A stretch of DNA of 64,000 nt from Manganibacter manganicus (lineage in GTDB: Bacteria > Pseudomonadota > Alphaproteobacteria > Rhizobiales > Rhizobiaceae): NCBI RefSeq assembly GCF_002075885.1, contig NZ_MDET01000056.1:62001-126000 (forward strand). The letters run 5' to 3'. The position numbers were made by a program, and so were the translations under genes. The notes beneath the pieces were generated by a model. That model saw only the letters and a list, made by a program, of their open reading frames with translations. It had not been told where the DNA came from and ran no database searches. The stretch's first letter is position 1. Every line of letters begins with the position of its first letter. Shown one piece after another: positions 8,558-18,567 of this stretch.

Positions 8558-9354
8558 TGGCGCGAATCAAAAAGGCATGGCTGCTCCTGCCGGTTCTGGC
8601 GCTACTCCTCACCACCCCCGCAACGGCACAGACGACTCCCGCTCACCAGGAGGGCATTCAGATCGGCCTGTCGACCGACAATGTCGCGATCACCGCCGGC
8701 TTCTCCGGTGCCAACCTCACCATCTTCGGCGCGCTGGAAGACCCTGATCCGCAAATCGTGCGGCAGGGGCGATACGATGTCATCGTCGTTCTCGAAGGCC
8801 CCAGCCGGCCGGTGAGGGTGCGGCGCAAGGACCGCGTGCTCGGCGTCTGGGTCAATCTTGAATCGGAAACCTTCGAGAATGTGCCGGTCTCCTATTCTGT
8901 CGCCACCACGCGGCCTTTGCAGGACATCACCGAGCCGGCCAGTTACAAGCAATTGTCGCTCGGTCCGAACAATATTTACATGCAGCCGGCCGATCCCGAT
9001 CAGGCTCCGGCCACGATCCGTGAATTCACGCAGGCCCTGCGCCAGCGCAAGACGGCGGCCGGGCTCTACAGCGAAAACATCGGCGGCGTGCAGTTCCTGT
9101 CACAGAACCTGTTCCGCGCGACGGTGCGCCTGGCGCCCGATGTTTCAGTGGGCACGCATCGCGCCCGCGCCTTCCTGTTCAAGAACGGCGTATTCCTGAA
9201 GGAGAATTCGGCACAGCTCGAGATCCGCAAATCCGGCTTCGAGCAGGCGGTTTTCCGCCTCGCCCACAATCACGGGCCGTTCTACAGCATGCTGGCGATC
9301 GCGCTTGCCATCCTCACCGGCTGGCTCGGCCGCATCGTGTTCAGGAAGGACTGA
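8557..9354 (+). CDS. TIGR02186 family membrane-anchored periplasmic protein
   Basis: 265-residue protein with an N-terminal signal peptide (LLLPVLALLLTTPATAQ, cleavage probably after ATAQ), a beta-rich periplasmic body of about 200 residues, and a C-terminal membrane helix (SMLAIALAILTGWLGRIVF) ending in a short basic tail. It matches my recollection of the TIGR02186 family, which is found next to TauE/SafE transporters in alphaproteobacteria. Translation starts on the last base of the transporter stop codon, implying a stoichiometric partner such as a periplasmic accessory subunit. No catalytic motif is visible and the biochemical role is unknown. Confidence 0.8.
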   Translation: MARIKKAWLLLPVLALLLTTPATAQTTPAHQEGIQIGLSTDNVAITAGFSGANLTIFGALEDPDPQIVRQGRYDVIVVLEGPSRPVRVRRKDRVLGVWVNLESETFENVPVSYSVATTRPLQDITEPASYKQLSLGPNNIYMQPADPDQAPATIREFTQALRQRKTAAGLYSENIGGVQFLSQNLFRATVRLAPDVSVGTHRARAFLFKNGVFLKENSAQLEIRKSGFEQAVFRLAHNHGPFYSMLAIALAILTGWLGRIVFRKD

Positions 9355-9365
9355 ACGACCGGCAG

Positions 9366-10082
9366 TCAGCCGGGCCGCAGCATCGGCCCGGCAATGGCAA
9401 AAACCCGGCCCTCCCCCAGCATATAGGCCATCAGGCTTTCATGCCGAAACAGGCCGGCATAGGCACGGTCCAGCACGTTGAGCGAGCCGGTATAGGCACC
9501 GAATGCCGGCATGATCATGCGCGCGCCGTCACTGATGAAACAGCGGCGCCGCACGGAACGCCCGCGCCGAACGATGCGAGCGCAAGGATGCAGATGGCCG
9601 GCGATCTCGCCCTCCGCTCTCACCCGTGATGGCTCATGGCGAAACAGCAGCCGGCTCACAGCCAGTTCCCGCACCGTCTCGCCCGGCAGATCGGCCGGCG
9701 CCTCCGGATCATGGTTGCCGGCGATCCAGAACCAGTCGCGGCCAAGAATCAATCTTTCAAGCCCCTCACGGAAGCTCGGATGCAGCCGAGCCGCACCTTT
9801 GCCATCATGGAAGCTGTCCCCGAGGCTGACGACGATGCGCGGCGCATAGTCTCCAATCACCGCCGCCAACCGATGCAGTGTCGCGCCGGTATCGTAAGGC
9901 GGCACCAGCGCGCCTCTACATGCAAGCGACGATCCCTTTTCCAGATGCAGATCGGAAACGGCGAGCAGGCCGAGCGACGGAAAAAAAAGCGTGCCGCGCG
10001 GATCGCATACAGCCCTTTCGCCGGCAATGCCGACCAGCCCGGTACTTTGTTTCATGCCCTTTTCGGCGAGCGCGAGATTCAT
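9366..10082 (-). CDS. pdeM: Ligase-associated DNA damage response endonuclease PdeM
   Basis: Metallophosphoesterase-fold nuclease of the PdeM family (238 aa), one of four genes that travel together with an ATP-dependent ligase in bacteria. The metal-binding motifs appear in order: DLHLEKG, GDSFHDG, GNHDPE, a histidine in FRHEPS, and GHLHP. The start ATG 10082 follows the helicase stop by a single base (TGAcATG), so the two are translationally coupled. Its location beside helicase, exonuclease and ligase points to DNA repair. Family membership is secure; the DNA substrate is not known from this sequence. Confidence 0.92.
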   Translation of the reverse strand: MNLALAEKGMKQSTGLVGIAGERAVCDPRGTLFFPSLGLLAVSDLHLEKGSSLACRGALVPPYDTGATLHRLAAVIGDYAPRIVVSLGDSFHDGKGAARLHPSFREGLERLILGRDWFWIAGNHDPEAPADLPGETVRELAVSRLLFRHEPSRVRAEGEIAGHLHPCARIVRRGRSVRRRCFISDGARMIMPAFGAYTGSLNVLDRAYAGLFRHESLMAYMLGEGRVFAIAGPMLRPG

Positions 10083-10083
10083 G

Positions 10084-12624
10084 TCATGCCCCGGCCCTGT
10101 CCTCGTCCGTTCCCATAGCCTCCTCGATCAGATCGGCCGCCTCCATCAAAAGCGATTCATTGGCGCCGCCATTGACCGATTCCTTGCCGATCTCCAGCAT
10201 GATCGGCACGGCGAGCGGTGAAATCTGCTCCAGATGCTTATGCACGATTCGACCGCGTATTCGCGAGAGCATATCGGCCAGCCTGCCGACGTCGAGCAGG
10301 CCGGCGGCAGCATCCGCCCGCGTTGCCTGCAACAGGATATGGTCCGGCTCGTGGCTGCGCAGCACATCATAAATCAGGTCGGCCGAGACCGTCACCTGCC
10401 GACCGGTTTTCTCCCGGCCTGGAAATCGCTTCTCGATCAGCCCGGCGATCACCGCGCATGTTCGGAACATGCGCTTAAGCATCCAGCTATCGTTCAGCCA
10501 TGCCTCGAGATCGTCGCCCAGCATATCCTCGCCGAACAGGTTCGCCAGCGACGGGTTTTTCGCCTTGAACAATGCATCCATGTCGTCCAGCGCCCAGACG
10601 GCGAGCGAATAATCCGTGGCGACAAAGCCGAGCGGAAGGGCACCGGCGCGTTCCAGCCGGCGCGTCAAAAGCATGCCGAGCGTCTGATGCGCCAGCCGGC
10701 CTTCGAATGGATAACAGACCATGTAGTGCCGTTCGTTGCGCGGAAAGGTCTCGACCAGAAGGTCGCCGCGTTTCGGCAGGACGGACTTCTCCTCCTGTAA
10801 CCGAAGCCAGTCCGACACCTGTTCCGGCAGCGCCTGCCAATGGTCGGGATCGGCCAACATGCCGCGCACCTGATCGGCAAGGTAGGTGGAAAGCGGAAAC
10901 TTGCCCCCCGCATAGCTTGGCACGATTATCTGCGTCTTCCCGCCACCGGCCGAGACGATGCACTCGTTTTCGCGAATGCCTTCGAACCGCAGAACCTTGC
11001 CGGCAAACAGGAAATTGTCGCCCGGCCGCAGCGTTTCGGCGAAATATTCCTCGACCTTGCCGAGGACACGCCCGCCGCGCACGGATGCGCCTCGCCCCTG
11101 TCGCACATAACGCACATTGAGTTCCGGCATTTCGACAATGGTGCCGATATTCAGCCGATATTGCTGAGCGATGCGCGGGTGGGTAATGCGCCACAATCCT
11201 TCCCTGGTGCGGCGAATGCGAGCATAGCGGTCATAGGTCTTCAGGGCATAGCCGCCGTTGGCGACGAAATCGACCACGCGGTCGAAGGCCACCCGATCGA
11301 GCCCGGCATAGGGCGCGGCACTGCGAACCTCGTCAAAGAGTTGATCGGCGTCGAAGGGTGAAGAGCAGGCCGTGCCCAATATATGCTGGGCCAGCACATC
11401 GAGCGTGCCCGAGAGCAAAGGCGGCGTGTCCTGGGCGCCAAGATAATTGGCCTCAAGCGCCGCACGGCATTCCAGCACTTCGAAGCGATTGGCGGGAATG
11501 AGCATCGCCTTCGACGGTTCGTCCATGCGGTGATTGGCGCGACCGATGCGCTGCGCCAACCGGCTGGCGCCTTTCGGCGCGCCGACATGCACCACCAGAT
11601 CGACATCGCCCCAGTCGATGCCGAGGTCCAGTGTCGAAGTGGCAACGATGGCGCGCAACGCATTGTCGCCCATTGCCTTCTCGACACGCCTGCGCTGGCC
11701 GACGTCGAGCGAGCCATGATGCAGCGCGATGGGCAACGAATCCTCATTCACCCGCCACAATTCCTGAAACAGCATTTCCGCCTGGCTGCGCGTATTCACG
11801 AAAAGCAGCGTGGTCTTGTGCTTTTTGACGGCATCGTAGATTTCCGGAATGGCGTAGCGCGCCGAATGGCCGGCCCAAGGCACCCGCTCCTGAGACTCCA
11901 GGATCGAAATGTCCGGTTTTGCCCCACCGGCAACTGTGATGATGCCGGCCATAGGGGGTGGTGACGCCTGCGGAACCAGCCAGCGGCGCAACTCGTCCGG
12001 CTCGGCCACGGTCGCCGAAAGGCCGATGGCGCGGAGATCGGGAACGAAGCTGCGCAATCGCGCAAGGGCGAGCGCCAGCAGATGCCCGCGCTTGGACGTG
12101 ACCAGCGAATGAAGTTCGTCAAAGATGACGATCCGCAGATCCTCGAAGAAGCGTCTCGCATCCGTCCCGGCGATCAGAAGGGCCAGTTGCTCCGGCGTGG
12201 TCAGCAGAATATCCGGAGGATTAAGTTTCTGGCGCTGACGTTTATGGGCCGGCGTGTCGCCGGTGCGCGTCTCAATCGCGATCGGCAGGCCGATCTCCTC
12301 GACCGGCTTGCCGAGATTGCGCTGGATATCGACGGCCAGCGCCTTCAGGGGCGAAATGTAGAGCGTATGGACGCCGCGCCGTGCCTCGCCAGGCCTGCGC
12401 TTTTGTCGACCAGCCAACTCGACCAGCGAGGGCAGAAACCCGGCCAGGGTCTTGCCGGCGCCGGTGGGGGCAATCAGCAATGTCGATTGCCCGCTTCGCG
12501 TGCGCGCCAGCAGTTCGGTCTGGTGCGGACGCGGCGACCAGCCCTTTTGCTCGAACCATTGCAAGAACGGTCCCGGCAGCAGGGCAGTGGCAGTCTCGGC
12601 GTGCAGGTCAGGCTTCGCAGTCAC
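10084..12624 (-). CDS. Ligase-associated DNA damage response DEXH-box helicase (Lhr-type)
   Basis: 846-residue superfamily 2 helicase of the Lhr type belonging to the ligase-associated repair set. Motifs in order: Walker A APTGAGKTLAGFLP (GAGKT at residues 55-59), the Ib region SPLKALAVDI, Walker B/DEXH as FDELHSL, motif III GLSATV, and motifs V/VI as ATSTLDLGIDWGDVD and RLAQRIGRANHRM. The C-terminal 400 residues match the winged-helix and beta-barrel Lhr core. It is first in a two-gene minus-strand operon with pdeM and is divergent from the exonuclease/ligase pair, so all four genes could be switched from the short shared region 12625-12686. Confidence 0.93.
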   Translation of the reverse strand: MTAKPDLHAETATALLPGPFLQWFEQKGWSPRPHQTELLARTRSGQSTLLIAPTGAGKTLAGFLPSLVELAGRQKRRPGEARRGVHTLYISPLKALAVDIQRNLGKPVEEIGLPIAIETRTGDTPAHKRQRQKLNPPDILLTTPEQLALLIAGTDARRFFEDLRIVIFDELHSLVTSKRGHLLALALARLRSFVPDLRAIGLSATVAEPDELRRWLVPQASPPPMAGIITVAGGAKPDISILESQERVPWAGHSARYAIPEIYDAVKKHKTTLLFVNTRSQAEMLFQELWRVNEDSLPIALHHGSLDVGQRRRVEKAMGDNALRAIVATSTLDLGIDWGDVDLVVHVGAPKGASRLAQRIGRANHRMDEPSKAMLIPANRFEVLECRAALEANYLGAQDTPPLLSGTLDVLAQHILGTACSSPFDADQLFDEVRSAAPYAGLDRVAFDRVVDFVANGGYALKTYDRYARIRRTREGLWRITHPRIAQQYRLNIGTIVEMPELNVRYVRQGRGASVRGGRVLGKVEEYFAETLRPGDNFLFAGKVLRFEGIRENECIVSAGGGKTQIIVPSYAGGKFPLSTYLADQVRGMLADPDHWQALPEQVSDWLRLQEEKSVLPKRGDLLVETFPRNERHYMVCYPFEGRLAHQTLGMLLTRRLERAGALPLGFVATDYSLAVWALDDMDALFKAKNPSLANLFGEDMLGDDLEAWLNDSWMLKRMFRTCAVIAGLIEKRFPGREKTGRQVTVSADLIYDVLRSHEPDHILLQATRADAAAGLLDVGRLADMLSRIRGRIVHKHLEQISPLAVPIMLEIGKESVNGGANESLLMEAADLIEEAMGTDEDRAGA

Positions 12625-12686
12625 GCGCCAGAGGTAGCGCGCGCCGATTCAAAGGCCAAGCAAAATCTGGAACAAAAGGAGATCGG

Positions 12687-13766
12687 ATGTCGCATGCGGG
12701 CGCATCGTTAAGTGGCAGACTTCCCATCCGACCTCAAATACCTATCTTGCAAGCCATGCGCGCCAGCGATCTGCTTTGCTCCCGGCCCGAAGGCCTTTAT
12801 TGCCCGCCGGGCGACTTCTTCATCGATCCGGTCAGGCCGGTGGCACGCGCCCTGATCACGCACGGCCATTCCGATCATGCGCGCGCCGGCCATGGCGCCG
12901 TACTGGCGACCCGAGAGACGCTCGATATCATGGCGCTGCGCTACGGCGAAGGCTTTGCCGGCATGATGCAAGCCGCAACCTTCGGCGAGACCATCATGGT
13001 GAACGGCGTGGCTGTGAGATTCCATCCGGCCGGCCATGTTCTCGGCTCGGCTCAGATCGCGGTGGAACGCAACGGTCTGCGCATCGTCGCCTCCGGCGAT
13101 TACAAGCGCCAGCCGGATTCAACCTGCCAGGCTTTCGAGCCGATTGCCTGCGATGTCTTCATTACCGAGGCGACATTCGGTCTACCCGTTTTTCGTCATC
13201 CGCCGGCGCATGAGGAAATCGCCCGGCTGCTGAAATCGGTGGCGCAATTCCCCGAGCGAACCCATCTTGTCGGCGCCTATGCGCTCGGCAAGGCGCAGCG
13301 CGTCATGCGGCTTCTGCGTGACGCCGGCCATGACAGGCCCATCCGCATCCATGGTGCGCTGGCAAAGCTGAGCGATTACTACGTCAGCCAGGGGATTGAC
13401 CTCGGCGCGCTGCAACCAGCGACTGTGGACGATGCTGACAGGGCTGATTTCGCAGGTTCGATCGTCATCGGTCCCCCGGCCGCATTTTCAGACCGCTGGG
13501 CGCGGCGCTTCGCCGATCCGCTTTCCTGCTTTGCCTCCGGCTGGATGCGTATCCGCCAACGCGCCAGGCAGGGCGGCGTGGAGCTACCGCTTATCATCTC
13601 CGACCATGCCGACTGGGACGAGCTGACAGCCACGATCCGCCAAACCGGCGCGGCCGAAATCTGGGTCACGCATGGGCGCGAGGAGGCATTGGTTCGCTGG
13701 TGCGAGCTTGAGGGAATTTCGGCCCGCCCGCTGCATCTCGTGGGTTACGAAGACGAGGGGGATTGA
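12687..13766 (+). CDS. Ligase-associated DNA damage response exonuclease (metallo-beta-lactamase fold)
   Basis: Exonuclease of the mRNA 3'-end-processing-factor-like, metallo-beta-lactamase/beta-CASP group that accompanies bacterial ATP-dependent ligases. The zinc motif HGHSDHARAGH (HxHxDH), the later HPAGHVLGSAQI, SGDYKRQ, and the C-terminal ISDHADW and VTHG histidines are present. Two starts are possible. ATG 12687 has a strong ribosome site (AAAAGGAGATCGG) and gives 359 aa. ATG 12756 (MRASDLL) gives 336 aa, closer to the family length, but has no ribosome site. I chose the former on ribosome-site grounds. The ligase follows 4 nt after its stop. Confidence 0.9.
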   Translation: MSHAGASLSGRLPIRPQIPILQAMRASDLLCSRPEGLYCPPGDFFIDPVRPVARALITHGHSDHARAGHGAVLATRETLDIMALRYGEGFAGMMQAATFGETIMVNGVAVRFHPAGHVLGSAQIAVERNGLRIVASGDYKRQPDSTCQAFEPIACDVFITEATFGLPVFRHPPAHEEIARLLKSVAQFPERTHLVGAYALGKAQRVMRLLRDAGHDRPIRIHGALAKLSDYYVSQGIDLGALQPATVDDADRADFAGSIVIGPPAAFSDRWARRFADPLSCFASGWMRIRQRARQGGVELPLIISDHADWDELTATIRQTGAAEIWVTHGREEALVRWCELEGISARPLHLVGYEDEGD

Positions 13767-13770
13767 AGGC

Positions 13771-15369
13771 ATGGAGCGCTTCGCCGAACTGCTCGATCGC
13801 CTTGTGCTGACGCCTTCGCGCAACGGCAAGCTGAGGCTGCTGATCGATTATTTCCGCAACGTGGAAGACCCTGACCGCGGACTGGCATTGGCCGCCATCG
13901 CCGGTGACCTCACCATTGCGGCGGTAAAGCCGGCCATGCTGCGAGCGCTGGTCGCGGAGCGCGTCGACCCGCTTCTGTTCGGCTATTCCTATGACTATGT
14001 CGGCGACCTTGCCGAAACGGTCTCGCTGATCTGGCCGGCATCGCCCAACACGAAAGCCGACAGGCCATTGTCGCTGGCCGAGGTGGTGGAGCGGCTGCAA
14101 AAAGCAAGCCGCTCCGACGCGCCGAAAATTATTGCCGGCCTGCTCGACCAGGGATCGATCCCTGCGCGCTTCGCGATTACCAAGCTGGTCACGGGCGGCC
14201 TGCGCATCGGCGTATCGGCCAGGCTTGCCAAGCAGGCTCTCGCCGATCTCGGATCGATGGCCATATCCGAGATCGAAGAATTATGGCATGGACTTAACCA
14301 ACCCTATACGGAGTTGTTCGCCTGGCTTGAAGGGCGCGCGCCCAAGCCGCAAAGCCGCGCCAAGGCGCTGTTCCGCCCCGTCATGCTGGCCAATCCGATC
14401 GGCGACGGCGACCTTGAAAAGCTCGATCCGGCCGAGTACGCGGCAGAATGGAAATGGGACGGCATCCGCGTGCAGGCTGTGTGCGAAGGTGACCTGCGGC
14501 GGCTTTATTCACGCACCGGCGATGATGTATCCGGCGCCTTCCCCGACCTTGCCGATGCAATGGATTTCGAAGGGGCGCTCGACGGCGAACTGCTGGTTGG
14601 CAGCCCATCCGCCACCGGCACCTTTTCCGATCTGCAGCAAAGGCTGAATCGAAAGAGCGTGTCGGACGCCATGCTGAAGCGCTATCCCGCCTTCATGCGT
14701 TGCTATGACCTGCTGCAAGCCGGCGGCGAGGATTTGCGCGCTCTGCCCTTTCTCGAACGGCGCGCGCGGCTGGCGAATTTCGTGGACACGCTCAATCCCT
14801 CCCGTTTCGATCTCTCGCCACTTGTGGCTTTCGACGATTGGCACCAACTCGAGGCCAAGCGCTCAGGGCCACCTCATCCGATCATCGAGGGCGTGATGCT
14901 GAAGCGCTGGGATTCGCCCTATCTGCCTGGAAGGCCGAAAGGTCCGTGGTTCAAATGGAAACGCGACCCGCACACGATCGACGCCGTACTGATCTACGCC
15001 CAGCGTGGGCATGGCAAACGATCCAGCTTCTACTCCGACTATACCTTCGGCGTCTGGTCCGGGCCGGAAGGCGCGGAAGAACTGGTGCCCGTCGGCAAGG
15101 CGTATTTCGGCTTCACCGACGAGGAGTTGCGTCAAATCGACAAATATGTGCGCGACAATACGGTCGAGCGCTTCGGTCCGGTTCGCTCAGTGCGCGCTGA
15201 CCGCGACAGCGGGCTGGTGCTGGAAATCGCATTCGACGGACTCGCCCGCTCGACGCGGCATAAATCCGGCGTGGCGATGCGTTTTCCGCGCATATCGCGC
15301 CTGCGCTGGGACAAGCCCGCCGCGGAAGCCGACCGCCTCGAGACGCTGAAGGCGTTGCTCGACGAATGA
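13771..15369 (+). CDS. ATP-dependent DNA ligase (ligase-associated repair cluster)
   Basis: 532-residue bacterial ATP-dependent DNA ligase that seals nicks using ATP, in addition to the NAD-dependent LigA every bacterium has. Seen: an N-terminal DNA-binding domain (FAELLDRLVLTPSRNGKLRL), the adenylation motif EWKWDGIRVQ with nucleotide-accepting Lys228, motif IIIa/IV (DGELLVG, EGVMLKRWDSPY), motif V (WFKWKRDPHTIDAVLIYAQ), and an OB-fold C-terminus. It starts 4 nt after the exonuclease stop, so the two are co-translated. Together with the divergent helicase and PdeM this is the known ligase-associated DNA damage response set (I recall TIGR04120-04123). Confidence 0.93.
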   Translation: MERFAELLDRLVLTPSRNGKLRLLIDYFRNVEDPDRGLALAAIAGDLTIAAVKPAMLRALVAERVDPLLFGYSYDYVGDLAETVSLIWPASPNTKADRPLSLAEVVERLQKASRSDAPKIIAGLLDQGSIPARFAITKLVTGGLRIGVSARLAKQALADLGSMAISEIEELWHGLNQPYTELFAWLEGRAPKPQSRAKALFRPVMLANPIGDGDLEKLDPAEYAAEWKWDGIRVQAVCEGDLRRLYSRTGDDVSGAFPDLADAMDFEGALDGELLVGSPSATGTFSDLQQRLNRKSVSDAMLKRYPAFMRCYDLLQAGGEDLRALPFLERRARLANFVDTLNPSRFDLSPLVAFDDWHQLEAKRSGPPHPIIEGVMLKRWDSPYLPGRPKGPWFKWKRDPHTIDAVLIYAQRGHGKRSSFYSDYTFGVWSGPEGAEELVPVGKAYFGFTDEELRQIDKYVRDNTVERFGPVRSVRADRDSGLVLEIAFDGLARSTRHKSGVAMRFPRISRLRWDKPAAEADRLETLKALLDE

Positions 15370-16491
15370 CTACGGCGCAACCGCCACACGAATCTCGTAG
15401 ATATCGACCGCCTTGCCCTTGTTGTCGAAATCCGGATCGATCGAGATCGTGCCGGCAGCGCCCGGCTGGTTGCCGGGGAAGGTCACGTCGAACAGATATT
15501 CATTGCGCGTATTGGCAACCGTATAGCGCTTGCGCCCGCAATCGCCGAGATCGCCAAAATTGCAACTGACCGACATCTGCGTCTCCTGGCCTTCCTGCGC
15601 GCGCGCGACAATGACGAAGACGGCGTGCTTGCCGGCAAGTTCGTCGAGCACGCCCTGCCCGACATCGAAAGCCACGGATGAACCGGATGCGCCCGAGCGG
15701 ATGCGCAGGAAGGAACCGGTGTCGTCCTTCATTGCCTCGACCTTGGCATCCGCCGGCGCGCTCACGGATGCCGGGTTGCTGGGCGTGAACACGGTGATCC
15801 ATTCACGGTCGTCACTCGCGTCGTCCGGGTCCGGCAACGCGGTCGGCTGCTGCGGCGTGTAATCTTCGCCCTGCTCCGTAACCTGAGCGGACGAAGACGA
15901 AGCTTCATCACCGCGCAAGAGGCCGCTCTGCTTCAGCCACCAAAAGCCACCGCCGATCACGGCCAACACGACAAGCGCGGCAATCAGCGCGCCAAGCGGG
16001 AAACGCCGTCTCTGCATGCGGCGCTCGTCCCTGTCTGGCTCGACTTCACCTTCAGAGGCCGGCTGCCGCGCCAATGCCTCAGCCTCTGCGCGATCGGGAA
16101 TAATGTCGGGAACGACGGGAGTGGCGTGCGAGCGCGGACGATCGTCGACGGAAAGCACCGGTTCATCGCGCCGCGAAATGTCGCCGCCGCCACGCGCGGC
16201 AGGCGCATCGACCGATGGAGCGGCGGTCGCCACATCATCGGTGCCAGCCGTATCGAAGGCCGCGTGGCCGATATCCGGTACGGCCGGCAGGAATTCGGAT
16301 TCAATTTCGGCGATCTTGGCCTGCATCGCCTTACGGCGATTGATAGCATTTTCCACGGTAACGCCGGGATTGGCCTTCAAGGCCCGGTCGAGCGCGGCAA
16401 ACGCCGAACGATAGACCTTCTCACGGAATTCCCGATCTTCGGCATTGCCCTTTTCGAAGGCATTGCGAATGGCTTTCTCGATCGCGTCCAA
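15370..16491 (-). CDS. Single-pass membrane protein of unknown function
   Basis: 373-residue protein. Residues 1-70 are helical and charged (MDAIEKAIRNAFEKGNAEDR). Residues 75-160 are acidic and low complexity. One membrane helix spans about 164-186 (FPLGALIAALVVLAVIGGGF). The periplasmic C-terminal 180 residues contain two cysteines (SCNFGDLGDCGRK) that could form a disulfide, and end in a beta-rich stretch with DPDFDNKGKAVDIYEIRV, possibly carbohydrate-binding-like. The stop codon directly abuts that of the ligase (convergent, zero spacing). I do not recognise a characterised family; similar proteins are, from memory, annotated only as hypothetical in rhizobia. Confidence 0.8.
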   Translation of the reverse strand: MDAIEKAIRNAFEKGNAEDREFREKVYRSAFAALDRALKANPGVTVENAINRRKAMQAKIAEIESEFLPAVPDIGHAAFDTAGTDDVATAAPSVDAPAARGGGDISRRDEPVLSVDDRPRSHATPVVPDIIPDRAEAEALARQPASEGEVEPDRDERRMQRRRFPLGALIAALVVLAVIGGGFWWLKQSGLLRGDEASSSSAQVTEQGEDYTPQQPTALPDPDDASDDREWITVFTPSNPASVSAPADAKVEAMKDDTGSFLRIRSGASGSSVAFDVGQGVLDELAGKHAVFVIVARAQEGQETQMSVSCNFGDLGDCGRKRYTVANTRNEYLFDVTFPGNQPGAAGTISIDPDFDNKGKAVDIYEIRVAVAP

Positions 16492-16735
16492 GCGTGTTTC
16501 CCCTGCGCGACGGTCATATTCCCACGATGGTTAGCCGTATGCGACCGATCAATCAACGGGCGAAGGCCGGCAATGACAGGATCGGCACAGCCGAAGGGCT
16601 GTTTGCCACCGATTTTTTCCGCGTTCACGATGCGCCGCGCATGTGGCACAAGAATGCGAAATGGCCAGAAGGCATCTTGAATTTGTGTCGGCTTGCGTCT
16701 ATCACCGCCGCGTTCCGGAGGTATTGTCCTCCTGA

Positions 16736-16811
16736 GCCGCTTTAGCTCAGTTGGTAGAGCACATCATTCGTAATGATGGGGTCGCGTGTTCGAGTCACGC
16801 AAGCGGCACCA
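16736..16811 (+). tRNA. tRNA-Thr (anticodon CGT)
   Basis: A full cloverleaf can be folded by eye. The acceptor arm GCCGCTT pairs with AAGCGGC. The D-arm is GCTC AGTTGGTA GAGC. The anticodon stem CATCA/TGATG holds loop TTCGTAA with anticodon CGT, reading ACG threonine codons. The T-arm is GCGTG TTCGAGT CACGC. The discriminator A and a genome-encoded CCA end are at 16808-16811. It is an isolated single tRNA gene on the plus strand with no adjacent integrase, so it is not occupied by an obvious island. Confidence 0.97.
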
Positions 16812-16883
16812 GTTTTTCATCAACAACCGCGCACGATCCGGCATAATCATCGTATTTGACGACGGAGATTCCGCCTATCCCGA

Positions 16884-17710
<827 letters not shown>

Positions 17711-17714
<4 letters not shown>

Positions 17715-18565
17715 TGCGCCACCGCCGGGGTGAACCCGCCCTCTTCCATCATGCCTGAAATCGTCGGCAGCCGGTCGCCGGTGGCGTTGTCCGGCAGGGC
17801 GGCAAGCAGCGCGCGCGTATAGTTGCTCTTCGGATTCTCGAACAGGCTCAGCACGTCGGCCTCTTCCATCTTGCGGCCCTTGTATTGCACTACGACACGG
17901 TCCGCCGTCTCGGCCACCACGCCCATATTGTGCGTTATCATGATCATGCCCATGCCGTTCTCGGCTTGCAGTTCCATCAGAAGATCGAGGATCTGCTTCT
18001 GAATGGTGACGTCGAGCGCCGTGGTCGGCTCGTCAGCGATCAGCAGTTTAGGGTTGCAGGAAATGGCCATGGCAATCATGACACGCTGGCACTGGCCGCC
18101 CGACATCTGATGCGGATAGGAAGACAGCCGCTCTTCGGGGTCGGAAATGCCAACCAGCGTTAGCAGTTCGATGGCGCGGGCGTGGCGCTCCTTGCGGCCC
18201 ATATGCAGATGGAAACGCAGCGTCTCCTCAATCTGGTAGCCGACGGTAAAGCAGGGATTGAGGCTGGCCATCGGTTCCTGGAAGATCATTGCCACGTCGC
18301 GGCCGATGATGCGCCGGCGTTCGGCCGGATCGAGTGACAAAAGATCCTTACCGTCGAACACAGCCTTGTCGGCCGAAACCTTGGCCGTCCAGGGCAACAG
18401 GCCCATCACCGCCAGCATCGACACGGACTTGCCGGAACCGCTCTCGCCGACGATTGCCAGAACCTCGCGTTCATCGACCTTGAGCGACACGCCATCGACA
18501 GCGCGGAACGGTCCGCTGGCGGTATCGAATTCGACGATCAGGTTTTCAATCTCGAACAGGGCCAT
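17711..18565 (-). CDS. dppD: Dipeptide/oligopeptide ABC transporter ATP-binding protein DppD
   Basis: 284-residue ATPase that pairs with DppF. Walker A GESGSGKS, Q-loop QEPMASLNP, signature SGGQCQRV and Walker B LLIADEPTTALD are present, plus the C-terminal NYTRALLAALP segment. The frame is open further upstream, but ATG 18565 (MALFEIENLIVEFDTASG) fits the family start and lies just after the dppC stop (2-nt gap). The ABC signature has Cys for Arg at its sixth position (SGGQCQR), a minor variation seen in this subfamily. Confidence 0.94.
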
Positions 18566-18567
18566 GG

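Noticed and set aside
16736..16811. tRNA-Thr as an integration site of a genomic island
   Set aside because: No integrase, no repeated tRNA 3' end and core-type genes on both sides.
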